Shown here piece after piece: positions 17,353 through 25,903 of a stretch of DNA of 64,000 nucleotides. The position numbers and the translations under genes are program-made. This DNA is from Micromonospora sp. MP36 (GTDB lineage Bacteria > Actinomycetota > Actinomycetes > Mycobacteriales > Micromonosporaceae), in the NCBI RefSeq assembly GCF_008119785.1, contig NZ_VSFA01000026.1, forward strand, positions 1 to 64,000, given 5' to 3'. The notes under the pieces were generated by a model that saw nothing but the letters and a program-made list of their open reading frames with translations, was not told the DNA's origin and ran no database searches. Within the stretch, counting starts at the first letter, position 1. Each line of letters begins with the position of its first letter.

Positions 17353-19122
17353 ATGACACACCAACCAACTACTAGATCACGCAGAGGCCGGCAGGCACTC
17401 GGCCTGATGGCCGCGGGGCTGCTCATGGCCGCCGCCGTGCCCGGCACGGCGTCGGCGGCGGAACCCGATCCACGCATCGGACTCGGCGCCGGCTGGCTCG
17501 ACGCGCAGTCGGCGATCAGCAACCTCGAGCACGTGTCGCACAGCGACAAGCCGGCGGGTTTCGTCGACCCGACGAACCCGGGTAACGGCGGGTTCTACAA
17601 CTCGGACCTCGCCTTCAGCGGCAAGTACGCGTTGTCGGGCAACTACAACGGGTTCAACATCATCGACGTCTCCAAGCCCACCGACCCGACCGTGGTCACC
17701 AGCGTGGTGTGCCCCGGCGGGCAGGGCGACCTCTCCGCCTACGGCAACCTGGTCTTCATGTCGGTGGAGGAGTCGCGCGGGCGGGTCGACTGTGGCACCA
17801 ACGCCAGCGTCGGCACCCGGTTCCAGGGCGTCCGGATCTTCGACATCAGCGACGTGCGCAACCCGGTGCAGGTCGCGGGCGTTCAGCTCTGCCGCGGCTC
17901 GCACACGCACACCGTGGTGACCGACCCCAAGGACCCCAACAACATCTACATCTACGTCTCCGGCACCACCTCGGTGCGGCCGGCGACGACGATGGAGGGT
18001 TGCAACAACAACGCCGCGGACGGTGAGAACCCGTCGCGGTGGCGGATCGACGTCATCAAGGTGCCGCTGGCGGCGCCCGAGCAGGCCGCCGTCGTGAACC
18101 AGCCGCGGCTGTTCCAGGACCCGGAGACGGGCCGGATCGACGGACTGCAGAACGGGCCGCAGACCCCCCGGCACCCGTCCGGCAGCACCTGGTCGCCGAC
18201 GCCGAACACCAACGCCTGCCACGACATCACCGCGTACCCGGAGATCGGGCTGGCCGCCGGTGCCTGCCAGGGCAACGGAATCCTCATCGACATCTCGGAC
18301 CCGGCCAACCCGCGCCGGATCGACGAGGTCGCCGACCCGAACTTCGCGTACTGGCACTCGGCCACGTTCAACAACGACGGCACCAAGGTGATCTTCACCG
18401 ACGAGTGGGGCGGCGGTAGCGGTGCCCGCTGCCGGGACACCGACCAGCCGGAGTGGGGCGCCAACGCCATCTTCGACATCGTCGACCGGAAGATGAAGTT
18501 CGCCAGCTACTACAAGCTGCCGGTTCCGCAGACGCTGCAGGAGAACTGCGTGGCGCACAACGGGTCGCTGATCCCGGTGCCGGGTCGCGACATCATGATG
18601 CAGGCCTGGTACCAGGGCGGCATCTCGGTGTTCGACTTCACCGACTCGAAGAACCCGCACGAGATCGCGTTCTTCGACCGGGGTCCGGTCAGCCCGGACC
18701 GGCTCGTGCTCGGCGGGTTCTGGTCGGCGTACTGGTACAACGGCAACCTCTTCGGCAACGAGATCGCCCGCGGCTTCGACACGTTCAAGCTGACGCCCAG
18801 CGAGCACCTGTCGAAGGCGGAGATCCAGGCTGCCTCCGAGGTGCAGCTCGGCCAGTTCAACGCCCAGGGCCAGCCGAAGGTCAACTGGACGCCGAGCTTC
18901 GCGGTGGCGCGTGCCCACTACGACCAGCTCGTCCGCGCCGACGCCCTCGGTCACCCGCTGAAGTCCCAGGTCGACATGTTCCTGCAGCGGGCCGAGCGGT
19001 TCTCCGCCAACGGTCAGCGGGACGCCGCGGTGTCCCAGTTGCAGGAGATCGCCGGCAAGCTGACCGCTTCGGAGCAGCAGAAGCTGAAGCAGGCGATCCT
19101 GGACCTGGCCGGATCGCTGTAA
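17353..19122 (+). CDS. secreted LVIVD-repeat beta-propeller protein
   Basis: 589 residues from ATG 17353. The signal peptide ends near PGTASAAEP. Propeller repeats of the LVIVD type appear as YALSGNYNGFNIIDVSKPTD, VRIFDISDVRNPVQVAGVQL, GILIDISDPANPRRIDEVAD and ISVFDFTDSKNPHEIAFFDR. His/Asn-rich metal-like sites occur in RGSHTHTVVTDP, CHDITAYPEIG and YWHSATFNNDG. The C-terminal ~70 residues form a helical FIVAR-like domain (AHYDQLVRADALGHPLKSQV). The function of the family is unknown. It lies tail-to-tail with a DUF305 gene, a pairing I recall as common in actinomycetes. It ends in a long hairpin terminator. Confidence 0.85.
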   Translation: MTHQPTTRSRRGRQALGLMAAGLLMAAAVPGTASAAEPDPRIGLGAGWLDAQSAISNLEHVSHSDKPAGFVDPTNPGNGGFYNSDLAFSGKYALSGNYNGFNIIDVSKPTDPTVVTSVVCPGGQGDLSAYGNLVFMSVEESRGRVDCGTNASVGTRFQGVRIFDISDVRNPVQVAGVQLCRGSHTHTVVTDPKDPNNIYIYVSGTTSVRPATTMEGCNNNAADGENPSRWRIDVIKVPLAAPEQAAVVNQPRLFQDPETGRIDGLQNGPQTPRHPSGSTWSPTPNTNACHDITAYPEIGLAAGACQGNGILIDISDPANPRRIDEVADPNFAYWHSATFNNDGTKVIFTDEWGGGSGARCRDTDQPEWGANAIFDIVDRKMKFASYYKLPVPQTLQENCVAHNGSLIPVPGRDIMMQAWYQGGISVFDFTDSKNPHEIAFFDRGPVSPDRLVLGGFWSAYWYNGNLFGNEIARGFDTFKLTPSEHLSKAEIQAASEVQLGQFNAQGQPKVNWTPSFAVARAHYDQLVRADALGHPLKSQVDMFLQRAERFSANGQRDAAVSQLQEIAGKLTASEQQKLKQAILDLAGSL

Positions 19123-19135
19123 TCCGTCCCTGATC

Positions 19136-19178
19136 GAAGGGCACCTCGGCTCGAACCTCCCGAGCCGAGGTGCCCTTC
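19136..19178. terminator. two-way hairpin terminator
   Basis: A perfect 18-bp stem (GAAGGGCACCTCGGCTCG and its complement) has the 7-base loop AACCTCC, placed between the convergent LVIVD and DUF305 genes. Confidence 0.85.
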
Positions 19179-19204
19179 ACCGTTTCTGCCTAAGCCGGGC
19201 GGGG

Positions 19205-19876
19205 TCAGCCCATCTTGGCCAGCATCTCCTGCATCCGCTGGATCTCGATGCCCTGGTCGGCGTTGACCTCACGAGCGAACTGGTCGCTCGCCGGCTCGAG
19301 TCCACCGCCGGTGGCGTAGAGTTCCTCCACCATGGCCAGCGCGCCCTGATGGTGACGGATCATGAAGGTGAGGAACAGCCGGTCGAACTCCGCGCCGCGC
19401 GCCTGCTTGAGCTGGTCGAACTGCTCGGCGGTGAGCATCCCCGGCATGAGCTTGTCGTGGCTGGCGTGCGCGTTCGGTCCGCTGCTCGGCACGTTCCGCT
19501 CCGCGAGCCACCGCTGCATCCGCGCGATCTCGTCCCGCTGCGACACGTCGATCCGCTTCGCGAGCAGGGTCACGTCCGGGTTGGTCGTCCGCCCCTCCAG
19601 GAGCGCCGTCATCTCCAGAGCCTGCGCGTGGTGCGGGATCATCCCCTGGATGAACAGGCTGTCCGCCGCGGTGAACCCGGGCGGCGAGACCTGCGACAGG
19701 TCGTTGCCGGACAGCGACCTGCCCGGTTGGCCCGGCGCTCCCGGCTGCACCACGTGCGCGCTCGGCGGGCGATACGACGGGTCGTCACGGTTCGCCCAGA
19801 GGGCGACGCCCACCCCCGAGCCGACGACGACCGTAGCGGCCACGGCGGAAATGACCACGCGACGAGACAGGGGCAT
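19205..19876 (-). CDS. DUF305 (ferritin-like, PHHAQAL-type) exported protein
   Basis: This 223-residue protein has an N-terminal signal/anchor (MPLSRRVVISAVAATVVVGS). Two DUF305 half-motifs follow: FIQGMIPHHAQALEMTALL near residue 80 and FMIRHHQGALAMVEELYATG near residue 165. The paired His/Met residues suggest metal (copper) binding in the extracytoplasmic space, though this is inferred from the family pattern. The domain spans almost the whole mature part. It faces the LVIVD gene across a shared terminator. Confidence 0.87.
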   Translation of the reverse strand: MPLSRRVVISAVAATVVVGSGVGVALWANRDDPSYRPPSAHVVQPGAPGQPGRSLSGNDLSQVSPPGFTAADSLFIQGMIPHHAQALEMTALLEGRTTNPDVTLLAKRIDVSQRDEIARMQRWLAERNVPSSGPNAHASHDKLMPGMLTAEQFDQLKQARGAEFDRLFLTFMIRHHQGALAMVEELYATGGGLEPASDQFAREVNADQGIEIQRMQEMLAKMG

Positions 19877-20168
19877 GACTCACGTACCAATCCGGGCTTG
19901 AGCTGCGCGTCAGTGAACGCCATAGTGCCTCATGTCCGCCGCCCTCACCAGGTCACGAAACGGCTACACCCCCCGTCACGCACGGGCCGGTGGATGGCCG
20001 AGTCACCCGAACGACCGATGCCGGTCCACAAGGGGCCGATCAAGGGTCGCGCCTCGCCGGGGTGCGGGGGATCTGCGGGTACGCCGGGATGAACCGGGGG
20101 TCAGCGGCCGGGACCGGCCAGGCGCGACGTGTTGCGGCCGGACTACGCGTACGACAGCCGCGACCGGC
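19877..20168. other. non-coding leader region before the carrier protein gene
   Basis: I see no convincing gene between the DUF305 start and the repeats at 20169. The long open frames here have no ribosome site and no family resemblance. The region should hold promoters for the divergent DUF305 gene and the NRPS-like operon. Confidence 0.5.
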
Positions 20169-20195
20169 CTGAACAAGCCCGAACGGACCCGAACG
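20169..20195 (+). promoter_or_regulatory. 10-bp-pitch direct repeats upstream of the carrier protein operon
   Basis: Three heptamers lie at an exact 10-base step: CTGAACA (20169), CCGAACG (20179) and CCGAACG (20189), ending 75 bases before the carrier protein ATG. The same motif recurs at 27253-27289 and 28560-28586. Direct heptamers resemble SARP boxes (TCGAGCG type), which usually have an 11-bp pitch. Activator binding is inferred. Confidence 0.6.
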
Positions 20196-20270
20196 GCGGT
20201 CGCCTTGATCGGTCACCCGCGTCGAGCCGAGGCTGGGATCGGCGCACCCGAGCAGGGAGGTAACGACGGA

Positions 20271-20567
20271 ATGAGCGGCGTTTCCCGGGACGAGCTGGCG
20301 GTCGCCTCGACGTACGTGGCACCCCGGTCCACCGTCGAGAGCCGGCTGGCGGAGCTGTGGAGCAGCAAGCTGGGGGTATCCCCGATCGGGGTGCAGGACG
20401 ACTTCTTCGAACTCGGCGGCGACTCGCTGCTCGCCGCGGACCTGCTGATGGACATCTACCACGACCTCGGCGTCGAGATCGACGCGTCGGTGCTGTTCCT
20501 GACGCCGACCATCGCCGACCTGGTCGAGGCGATGCCGGCGGCCGAGCCCGAGGCGATCCCCCGGTGA
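20271..20567 (+). CDS. free-standing peptidyl carrier protein
   Basis: This 98-residue single carrier domain has the phosphopantetheine site DDFFELGGDSLLAADLL with Ser52, preceded by the helix VESRLAELWSSKLGV and followed by PTIADLVEAM. ATG 20271 has GGGAGG upstream. A free PCP would be loaded by the adenylation protein at 21865-23322 and present the aminoacyl thioester to partner enzymes. Its TGA overlaps the GTG of the P450 gene (GTGA), so the two are translationally coupled. That fits a P450 acting on the carrier-bound amino acid, as known for NikQ- and NovI-type systems. No 4'-phosphopantetheinyl transferase is nearby. Confidence 0.9.
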   Translation: MSGVSRDELAVASTYVAPRSTVESRLAELWSSKLGVSPIGVQDDFFELGGDSLLAADLLMDIYHDLGVEIDASVLFLTPTIADLVEAMPAAEPEAIPR

Positions 20568-21778
20568 CGGCCTCCGTCGACCCGGATCTGGTGGACCTCT
20601 CCGATGCCCGGCTGTTCGCGCACGGCGAGCCGCACGAGCTGTGGCGGGCGCTGCGCGCGCGCCGACCCGTCCGCTGGCAACCCGTCGCGGGCCGGACCGG
20701 GTTCTGGGCGGTCACCGGCTACGCGGACGCGGAACGGGTGCTGACCGACCACGCCGGCTTCACCTCCACCCGTGGGGTGTTCCTCAACGTGCTGGGTCGG
20801 GGGGAACCCGCCAGCGAGCTGCAGTTCTCCGCCAGCGACCCACCCCGGCACGGCGACCTGCGCCGGCCGGTGCAGCGCGAGATGACGGTCCGGGCGGTAC
20901 GGCACCACACCGAGTCGTTGCGGGCGGACATCGTCCGCCTGCTCACCCCCGCCCTCGACGGTGGACCGGTCGACTTCGCCTCGATCACCAGCGCGCTGCC
21001 GACCGCGATACTCGGTCCGCTGTTCGGCATCCCCGCCGCGGACTGGCCACGGCTGGCCCGGTTGGTCGGAATGTCGGTGGCCGAGGACGACCCGGACTAC
21101 CGGTTGCCGGAGGGCGTCGAGGAAACCCTGCAGCGGGCGCACCGGGAGCTGTTCGGCTACCTGCTCAACCTGGTCCTGGCGCACCGGCGCCGCCCGCGCG
21201 GCGACCTGGTCGACGTACTGGCGTCGATGACGGTGGACGGCCGGCCGTTGAGCCCGGGCGCGGTCGTGGCGAACTGCTACAGCCTGCTGCTCGGCGCCAG
21301 CGCGGCGATGCCGCACGTGCCGAATGCGGCGCTGCTCGAGCTGTCCCGCACCGGCGGCTACGCCGAGTGGGCCCGGCAGCCGGAGCTGCTGGACTCCGGC
21401 ATCGAGGAGGCGGTGCGCTGGGCCACCCCGGCCCGGCACTTCCTGCGCTGCGCGACCCGGGACACGCAACTGGGGGACGTGACCGTCGCAGCCGGTGACG
21501 CGGTGGTCGTCTGGATCAGCTCCGCCAACCGCGACGAGCGGGTGTTCGCCAATCCGCACCGGTTCGACGTCCGGCGCACGCCCAACCGGCACCTCAGCTT
21601 CGGCGACGGCCACCACTACTGCATCGGGGCACCGCTCGCGCGGCTGACCCTGCGCACCTTCTTCACCGAACTGTTCCGCCGATTCTCGTCGTTCGAACCG
21701 GCCGGCGACGTCGAGTACGTCCAGTCGGCGTGGCTGGCGGGCATCCGGCGGCTGCCCCTGGTCGCCACCCCGCGTTAG
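20564..21778 (+). CDS. cytochrome P450 with atypical I-helix
   Basis: 404 residues from GTG 20564. The heme ligand is Cys353 in FGDGHHYCIGAPLAR. The K-helix ExxR is in IEEAVRWATPARHFLR, and SASDPPRHGDLRRPV is the usual bacterial C-helix region. The I-helix reads LLLGASAAMPHVP at about residues 241-253, where A/G-G-x-D/E-T is expected. Both members of the acid-alcohol pair are replaced (Ala248, Met249), which implies unusual oxygen activation or proton delivery. No ferredoxin is adjacent. Coupling with the carrier protein suggests a PCP-tethered amino acid substrate, for example beta-hydroxylation; this is inference. Confidence 0.9.
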   Translation: MTASVDPDLVDLSDARLFAHGEPHELWRALRARRPVRWQPVAGRTGFWAVTGYADAERVLTDHAGFTSTRGVFLNVLGRGEPASELQFSASDPPRHGDLRRPVQREMTVRAVRHHTESLRADIVRLLTPALDGGPVDFASITSALPTAILGPLFGIPAADWPRLARLVGMSVAEDDPDYRLPEGVEETLQRAHRELFGYLLNLVLAHRRRPRGDLVDVLASMTVDGRPLSPGAVVANCYSLLLGASAAMPHVPNAALLELSRTGGYAEWARQPELLDSGIEEAVRWATPARHFLRCATRDTQLGDVTVAAGDAVVVWISSANRDERVFANPHRFDVRRTPNRHLSFGDGHHYCIGAPLARLTLRTFFTELFRRFSSFEPAGDVEYVQSAWLAGIRRLPLVATPR

Positions 21779-21864
21779 AACCTGTCGTGCGGTCGGTCCT
21801 CAGCTGACCTCGTCGGGACGCCGCCGTGGTACTCGTGCACCTTCCCCAACACGTCTCCTGATCG

Positions 21865-23322
21865 CTACGCCGGGCCTCGGGCCCCGGCTGCCCACCGGTT
21901 CAACGTCCCGCGGTCGAGTTTGCCGCTGGGCTGGGTGGGCAGCCGGTCCAGGACGACCCAGCGGGCCGGGACGGCCACCGCCGGCAGCCGGTCCAGCACG
22001 TACGCCCGCAACGCCCGGGTGTCCACCGGCTGCTCCGCCACCAGGAAGGCGACCAGCCGCGCCGGGTCGTCGCCGGACCGGCCGACGGCGGCGGCCGTGA
22101 TGCCGGGGTGGCCGCTGATCGCCTGCTCGATCTCGGCCAGCTCGATTCGGACACCGCCGAGCTTGAGCTGGTCGTCGAACCGGCCGTGGAAGCGCAGCAG
22201 GCCGTCGGGGCCCACGCTGGCCAGATCCCCCGAGCGGTGCGGTCCGGCGCCGCTCGCCACGCCGGGTCCGTCGATCCAGATCTCGCCGATCGTCCCCGGC
22301 CGCACCGGTCCCCCACCTCCGGGCGTCCGCAGCGTCACGGTCGCCCCCGGGATCGGGACGCCGATCGGCACCGTGGCCGCCGCCCCGTCGGCCGGGGTGC
22401 ACCGGTGCACGGTGCTCCAGACCGTGCACTCGGTCGGCCCGTACTCGTTGTGCAGCGCGGTGTCGGGCAGCACGGCGAAGTGCCGGGCGACCAGGGCGGG
22501 CGGGCACGCCTCACCCGCGACGACCACGGTGGTGAGGCTGGCCAGCCGCGCCGGGTCGGCCGACCTGAGCAGCAGCGCGTAGAGCGAGGGCACCATCAGC
22601 AGGTGCGACGGCCGGTGCCGGGCCGCCGCGCGCTGGACCGCGACCAGGTTCGCCGGCCGATCGCTTGGAATGATCAGACGGCCCCCGCTGGCCAGGGTCC
22701 AGAAGATACCCGCCACCGAACTGTCGAACGCGATCGACGAGCAGAGCAGGAAGCCGTCGACCGGGTCCGGGTAGTACGCCAGGCGGGCCGCCGTCGAGTA
22801 GGCCAGCGCGACCGCCGGCACCGTCACCGGCTTGGCCTCCCCGGTCGTACCGCTGGTGAAGTAGGTGTACGCGGCGGGCCCGCGGACGGGATCGCCCAGC
22901 GGCCCGGCCGCGTCGATGGCCGGGCCGACCGGCACGGTCCGCCACGGCCCGGGCGGCGACGGGACGCCCGGCTCGGCGAGCACCAGCTTCGCCCCGCTCA
23001 GCCGGAACGTGCGCCGCTGCCGCTCGGGCGGAAACGCCGCGTCGACCGGGACGTAGCGCCCGCCGGCCCGCAGCACGGCGAGCAGGGCGGCGACGGCCCA
23101 GCCGGAGAGCCGGGCGTGGACGAGGACCGGCTCGCCTTCCGACAGACCCTGGCCGCGCAGGTCGGCGGCGATCCGGCGGGTCAACCCGTCGAGTTCGCGG
23201 TAGGTCAGCGTGCCCGCCGGATCGACCACGGCGGGCGCCGCCGATCCGGACCGCAGATGCGGCTCCAGCAGGTCGAGGATGTGGTCCGGGTACGCGAACG
23301 CTGCGGGGGTGCTGGCCGTCAC
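21865..23322 (-). CDS. free-standing NRPS adenylation protein
   Basis: 485 residues from GTG 23322. It has core motifs A3 YFTSGTTGEAKPVTV, A4 IAFDSSVAGIFWTL, A5 NEYGPTECTVWST, A7 RSGDLASVGPDGLLRFHGRF, A8 LGGVRIELAEIE and A10 PSGKLDR with the catalytic Lys. It has no attached carrier or condensation domain. Aligning by eye to GrsA gives a pocket of D-S-A-M-V-A-E-V-W, which shares Asp/Ser, Ala, Glu and Val with published histidine-type codes, but the specificity call is weak. It should load the PCP encoded at 20271. It is the last gene of a four-gene minus-strand operon; its GTG overlaps the preceding TGA. Confidence 0.9.
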   Translation of the reverse strand: MTASTPAAFAYPDHILDLLEPHLRSGSAAPAVVDPAGTLTYRELDGLTRRIAADLRGQGLSEGEPVLVHARLSGWAVAALLAVLRAGGRYVPVDAAFPPERQRRTFRLSGAKLVLAEPGVPSPPGPWRTVPVGPAIDAAGPLGDPVRGPAAYTYFTSGTTGEAKPVTVPAVALAYSTAARLAYYPDPVDGFLLCSSIAFDSSVAGIFWTLASGGRLIIPSDRPANLVAVQRAAARHRPSHLLMVPSLYALLLRSADPARLASLTTVVVAGEACPPALVARHFAVLPDTALHNEYGPTECTVWSTVHRCTPADGAAATVPIGVPIPGATVTLRTPGGGGPVRPGTIGEIWIDGPGVASGAGPHRSGDLASVGPDGLLRFHGRFDDQLKLGGVRIELAEIEQAISGHPGITAAAVGRSGDDPARLVAFLVAEQPVDTRALRAYVLDRLPAVAVPARWVVLDRLPTQPSGKLDRGTLNRWAAGARGPA

Positions 23323-24572
23323 GACCGCACCAGCCGGTCGAGTCGGTCCGCGTAGCAGCTCACGAGGTGCTCGATCGTGTGCCGGGAGAACAGGTCGGCC
23401 CGGTAGCGCATGGTCCCGGTGTAGCCGCCGTCGGCGTCCTGCTCCAGCCACGCCACGAGACCGTTGACCGGGATCACCGGGCCGCCGAGCGGCAGCCCGG
23501 CGGGCAGCCGGACCGGCCGGTACGCCAGCGGCCCGACCGCCGGTATCGGCGGCACCTGGATGACCTCGAACTGGGCGCTGACCGGCCCGCCCGGAGCGAA
23601 GTAGCGGGCCGCCTCGGGCAGGCTCGACACCAGGTCCGCCAGCGGCATCTCCCGGGTGAACGCGGTGGCGAAGGCGCGGTGCACCCGGCGCAGCGTCTCC
23701 CCCGGTGCCGGGTCGCCGCTCGCGTCCACCCGCACCGGCAACGCGTTCATGAACAGTCCGACGGTGTCCCAGTCGGACCGGCTGCGGCCGTAGGTCAGCA
23801 CCGGCACGGTCAGGTCGGTGGCGCCGGTGACCGCGCCGAGCGCGCCGACGAAACCGCTGAGCAGCAGGACGAACGGCGAGGTACGCAGCGCACGGGCGGC
23901 GGCCCGCAGCCGCTGGTCGGCGACGGCGACCGGGAAGCGGATCTCGGACGTGCGGGGCGGCCCGCCGGGCTCGTCGGCGCCGAGCGGCAGGCCGGGCACG
24001 TCGGTCAGCGCCTGCCGCCAGTGATCCGCCAGCCGGATGCGCTGCTCGTCGGTCAGGCCGCGTGGCACCGGCACCCGGTCCGGCGGCGCCTGCACCGGGT
24101 CGTCGTCGCGCTCGCCGAGCCGGTCGGCGTAGCTGCGCAGCAGGTCGGCGATGAGGATCCGCATCGACCAGGGGTCCGCGGCGGCGTGCTGGGCCACCAG
24201 CACGAGCGTGGCGTCCGTGGCGTCGTGCCGGGCCAGGAACGCCCAGAGCAGCGGCACGGATCCGGGCGGGTAGCTGCCGGCGACGATCGTGTCGATCAGG
24301 CGGTCCGGGGCCACCTCCACCAGTGGCACCGGTGCCGGTGGCGCCACCCGGGGGCCGGGCGCGTCGGGCACGAGCACGGTTCGCAGCGCCTCGTGCCGCA
24401 CGACGAGCCGGTCCAGCGCGTCCCGCAGCGCCGGCACGTCGAGCGGGCCGGCGAGTCGGTAGCCGCCGAGGCAGACGAAGCGTGGCCCGAAGACCATGCC
24501 CGGGGCGACCTCATCCACCCAGGCCAGGAGCCGCTGCGCCGGGGACAGCGGAACGGTGAGCTGTTCGTGCAT
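23319..24572 (-). CDS. condensation-fold protein with degenerate HHxxxDG motif
   Basis: This 417-residue free-standing condensation-domain fold has an N-terminal PLSPAQRLLAWVDEVAPG (C1-like) and DALDRLVVRHEALRTVLVPD (C2). The active-site segment is VAQHAAADPWSMRILIADLL, so HHxxxDG reads Q128-H129-AAA-D133-P134. It also has a C-terminal TVPVLTYGRSRSDWDTVGLF with MNALPVRVD (C5-like). The second, catalytic His and the Asp remain, while the first His and the Gly are lost, so it could be active with altered acceptor handling or serve as a partner subunit. GAGGAGAAG precedes the ATG. It lies between the MFS and adenylation genes in one operon. Confidence 0.82.
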   Translation of the reverse strand: MHEQLTVPLSPAQRLLAWVDEVAPGMVFGPRFVCLGGYRLAGPLDVPALRDALDRLVVRHEALRTVLVPDAPGPRVAPPAPVPLVEVAPDRLIDTIVAGSYPPGSVPLLWAFLARHDATDATLVLVAQHAAADPWSMRILIADLLRSYADRLGERDDDPVQAPPDRVPVPRGLTDEQRIRLADHWRQALTDVPGLPLGADEPGGPPRTSEIRFPVAVADQRLRAAARALRTSPFVLLLSGFVGALGAVTGATDLTVPVLTYGRSRSDWDTVGLFMNALPVRVDASGDPAPGETLRRVHRAFATAFTREMPLADLVSSLPEAARYFAPGGPVSAQFEVIQVPPIPAVGPLAYRPVRLPAGLPLGGPVIPVNGLVAWLEQDADGGYTGTMRYRADLFSRHTIEHLVSCYADRLDRLVRS

Positions 24573-24597
24573 GGCTTCTCCTCGATCAACGGACGGG

Positions 24598-25896
24598 TCA
24601 GGACGGCGGCGCGACGGCCGCCGCGCCGGTGGCGGCCGCGGGCGCCGGGTCGGGTGCCGGTGGCTCACCGAACAGCCGGGGCAGGGCGAGCGCGAACACC
24701 AGCCAGCCGGCGATGAACGCCGCCGCCACCACGGCGAGGGCCGGCCGTACCCCGAGCAGGTCACCGAGCAGGCCGCCGACGACGGCGCCGACCGGCAGCG
24801 CGCCCAGGGCGATGGTGCTGAACGCCGCCGTCACCCGGCCGAGCGCGGACGGGTCGGTACGCGCCTGCCGCTGACTGATGTTGTGGACGTTGAAGACCGT
24901 CAGGCCGAGGCCGTACGCGTTGAACGACAGCACGATGAGCGCGACGGCCACGAGCTGCGGACCGCTTGCCAGCGGTACCAGGACCGGGCTGCACGAGGCG
25001 AACCCGATGGCGACCACGAGGGTCCTGGCCGTCCCCCAGCGACGCTCCATCCTGCCGGCGACGACCGATCCGACGACCGCGCCGACGCTGCCCAGCGCGA
25101 TGCACAGGCCGACCTGACCGGCGTCCAGATCGAGCTGCCGGACCGCGTAGATCATGAACAAGGTCAGCAGCGCCTGCTCGCAGAGGTTGAACCAGGCCCC
25201 TTCCAGCATCAGCGCGCGTAGCACCCGGTCGCGCCAGAGAAGCCGGACCCCGTGCGTGAGGCGCCGCGACATCGACTCGTCGTTCCCGGCCGGCCGCGCC
25301 CGGCGGGGCTCCCGCTTGCGGATCGCGAGCAGGGCGACGACAGAGACCGCGTACGAGGCGATGTCGATGAGGAACGCGATCGTCGGGCTGAGCACCTTGA
25401 GCAGCCATCCGCCCAGGCCGGTGCCCGCGAGCTGCGCGACCGAGTAGGAGGTCTGCATCTTCGCGTTGCCCTCGACCAGATGCCGGCGCTCCACCACCGC
25501 TGGCAGATAGGAGTGCCACGCCACGTCGAACGCCGCGGTGAACGTGCCCAGCACGAAGGCGATGACGCACCAGCTCCAGACCTGCAGCGTCCCGGTCTGC
25601 AGCAGGGCGATGGCGGCGGCGAGCGTGGCCATCCGGGCCAGGTTGGACCCGACCAGGACCGGACGCCGGCCCACCCGGTCCACCCAGTGGCCGGCGACGA
25701 GCGTCAGCAACAGGACGGGCGCGAACTGGGCGGCCGACACCACCCCGAGCTCGGTCGGTGACGCGCTCAGGTAGGTCACCGCCACCAGCGGAAACACCAG
25801 CTGGGTCGCGTAGGTGCCGATCAGCGACACGCTCTCGCCGAACCACAGCTTGCGGAAGTCGGAGTGGTGCCACAGTTCCCCGCGCCGGTACCTCAT
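24598..25896 (-). CDS. MFS exporter (MFS_3/EntS-like) of the NRPS-like cluster
   Basis: This 432-residue protein has about 12 membrane segments and opens with HHSDFRKLWFGESVSLIGTY, the usual start of MFS_3 exporters of siderophores and peptides. The motif-A-like loop GHWVDRVGRRPVLVGSN lies between helices 2 and 3. Later it shows GSVVAGRMERRWGTARTLVV. It is cotranscribed with two condensation proteins and the adenylation gene (7-base gap upstream, 25-base gap downstream), so it probably exports the cluster's product or confers self-protection. Confidence 0.87.
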   Translation of the reverse strand: MRYRRGELWHHSDFRKLWFGESVSLIGTYATQLVFPLVAVTYLSASPTELGVVSAAQFAPVLLLTLVAGHWVDRVGRRPVLVGSNLARMATLAAAIALLQTGTLQVWSWCVIAFVLGTFTAAFDVAWHSYLPAVVERRHLVEGNAKMQTSYSVAQLAGTGLGGWLLKVLSPTIAFLIDIASYAVSVVALLAIRKREPRRARPAGNDESMSRRLTHGVRLLWRDRVLRALMLEGAWFNLCEQALLTLFMIYAVRQLDLDAGQVGLCIALGSVGAVVGSVVAGRMERRWGTARTLVVAIGFASCSPVLVPLASGPQLVAVALIVLSFNAYGLGLTVFNVHNISQRQARTDPSALGRVTAAFSTIALGALPVGAVVGGLLGDLLGVRPALAVVAAAFIAGWLVFALALPRLFGEPPAPDPAPAAATGAAAVAPPS

Positions 25897-25903
25897 CGGC
25901 CGC

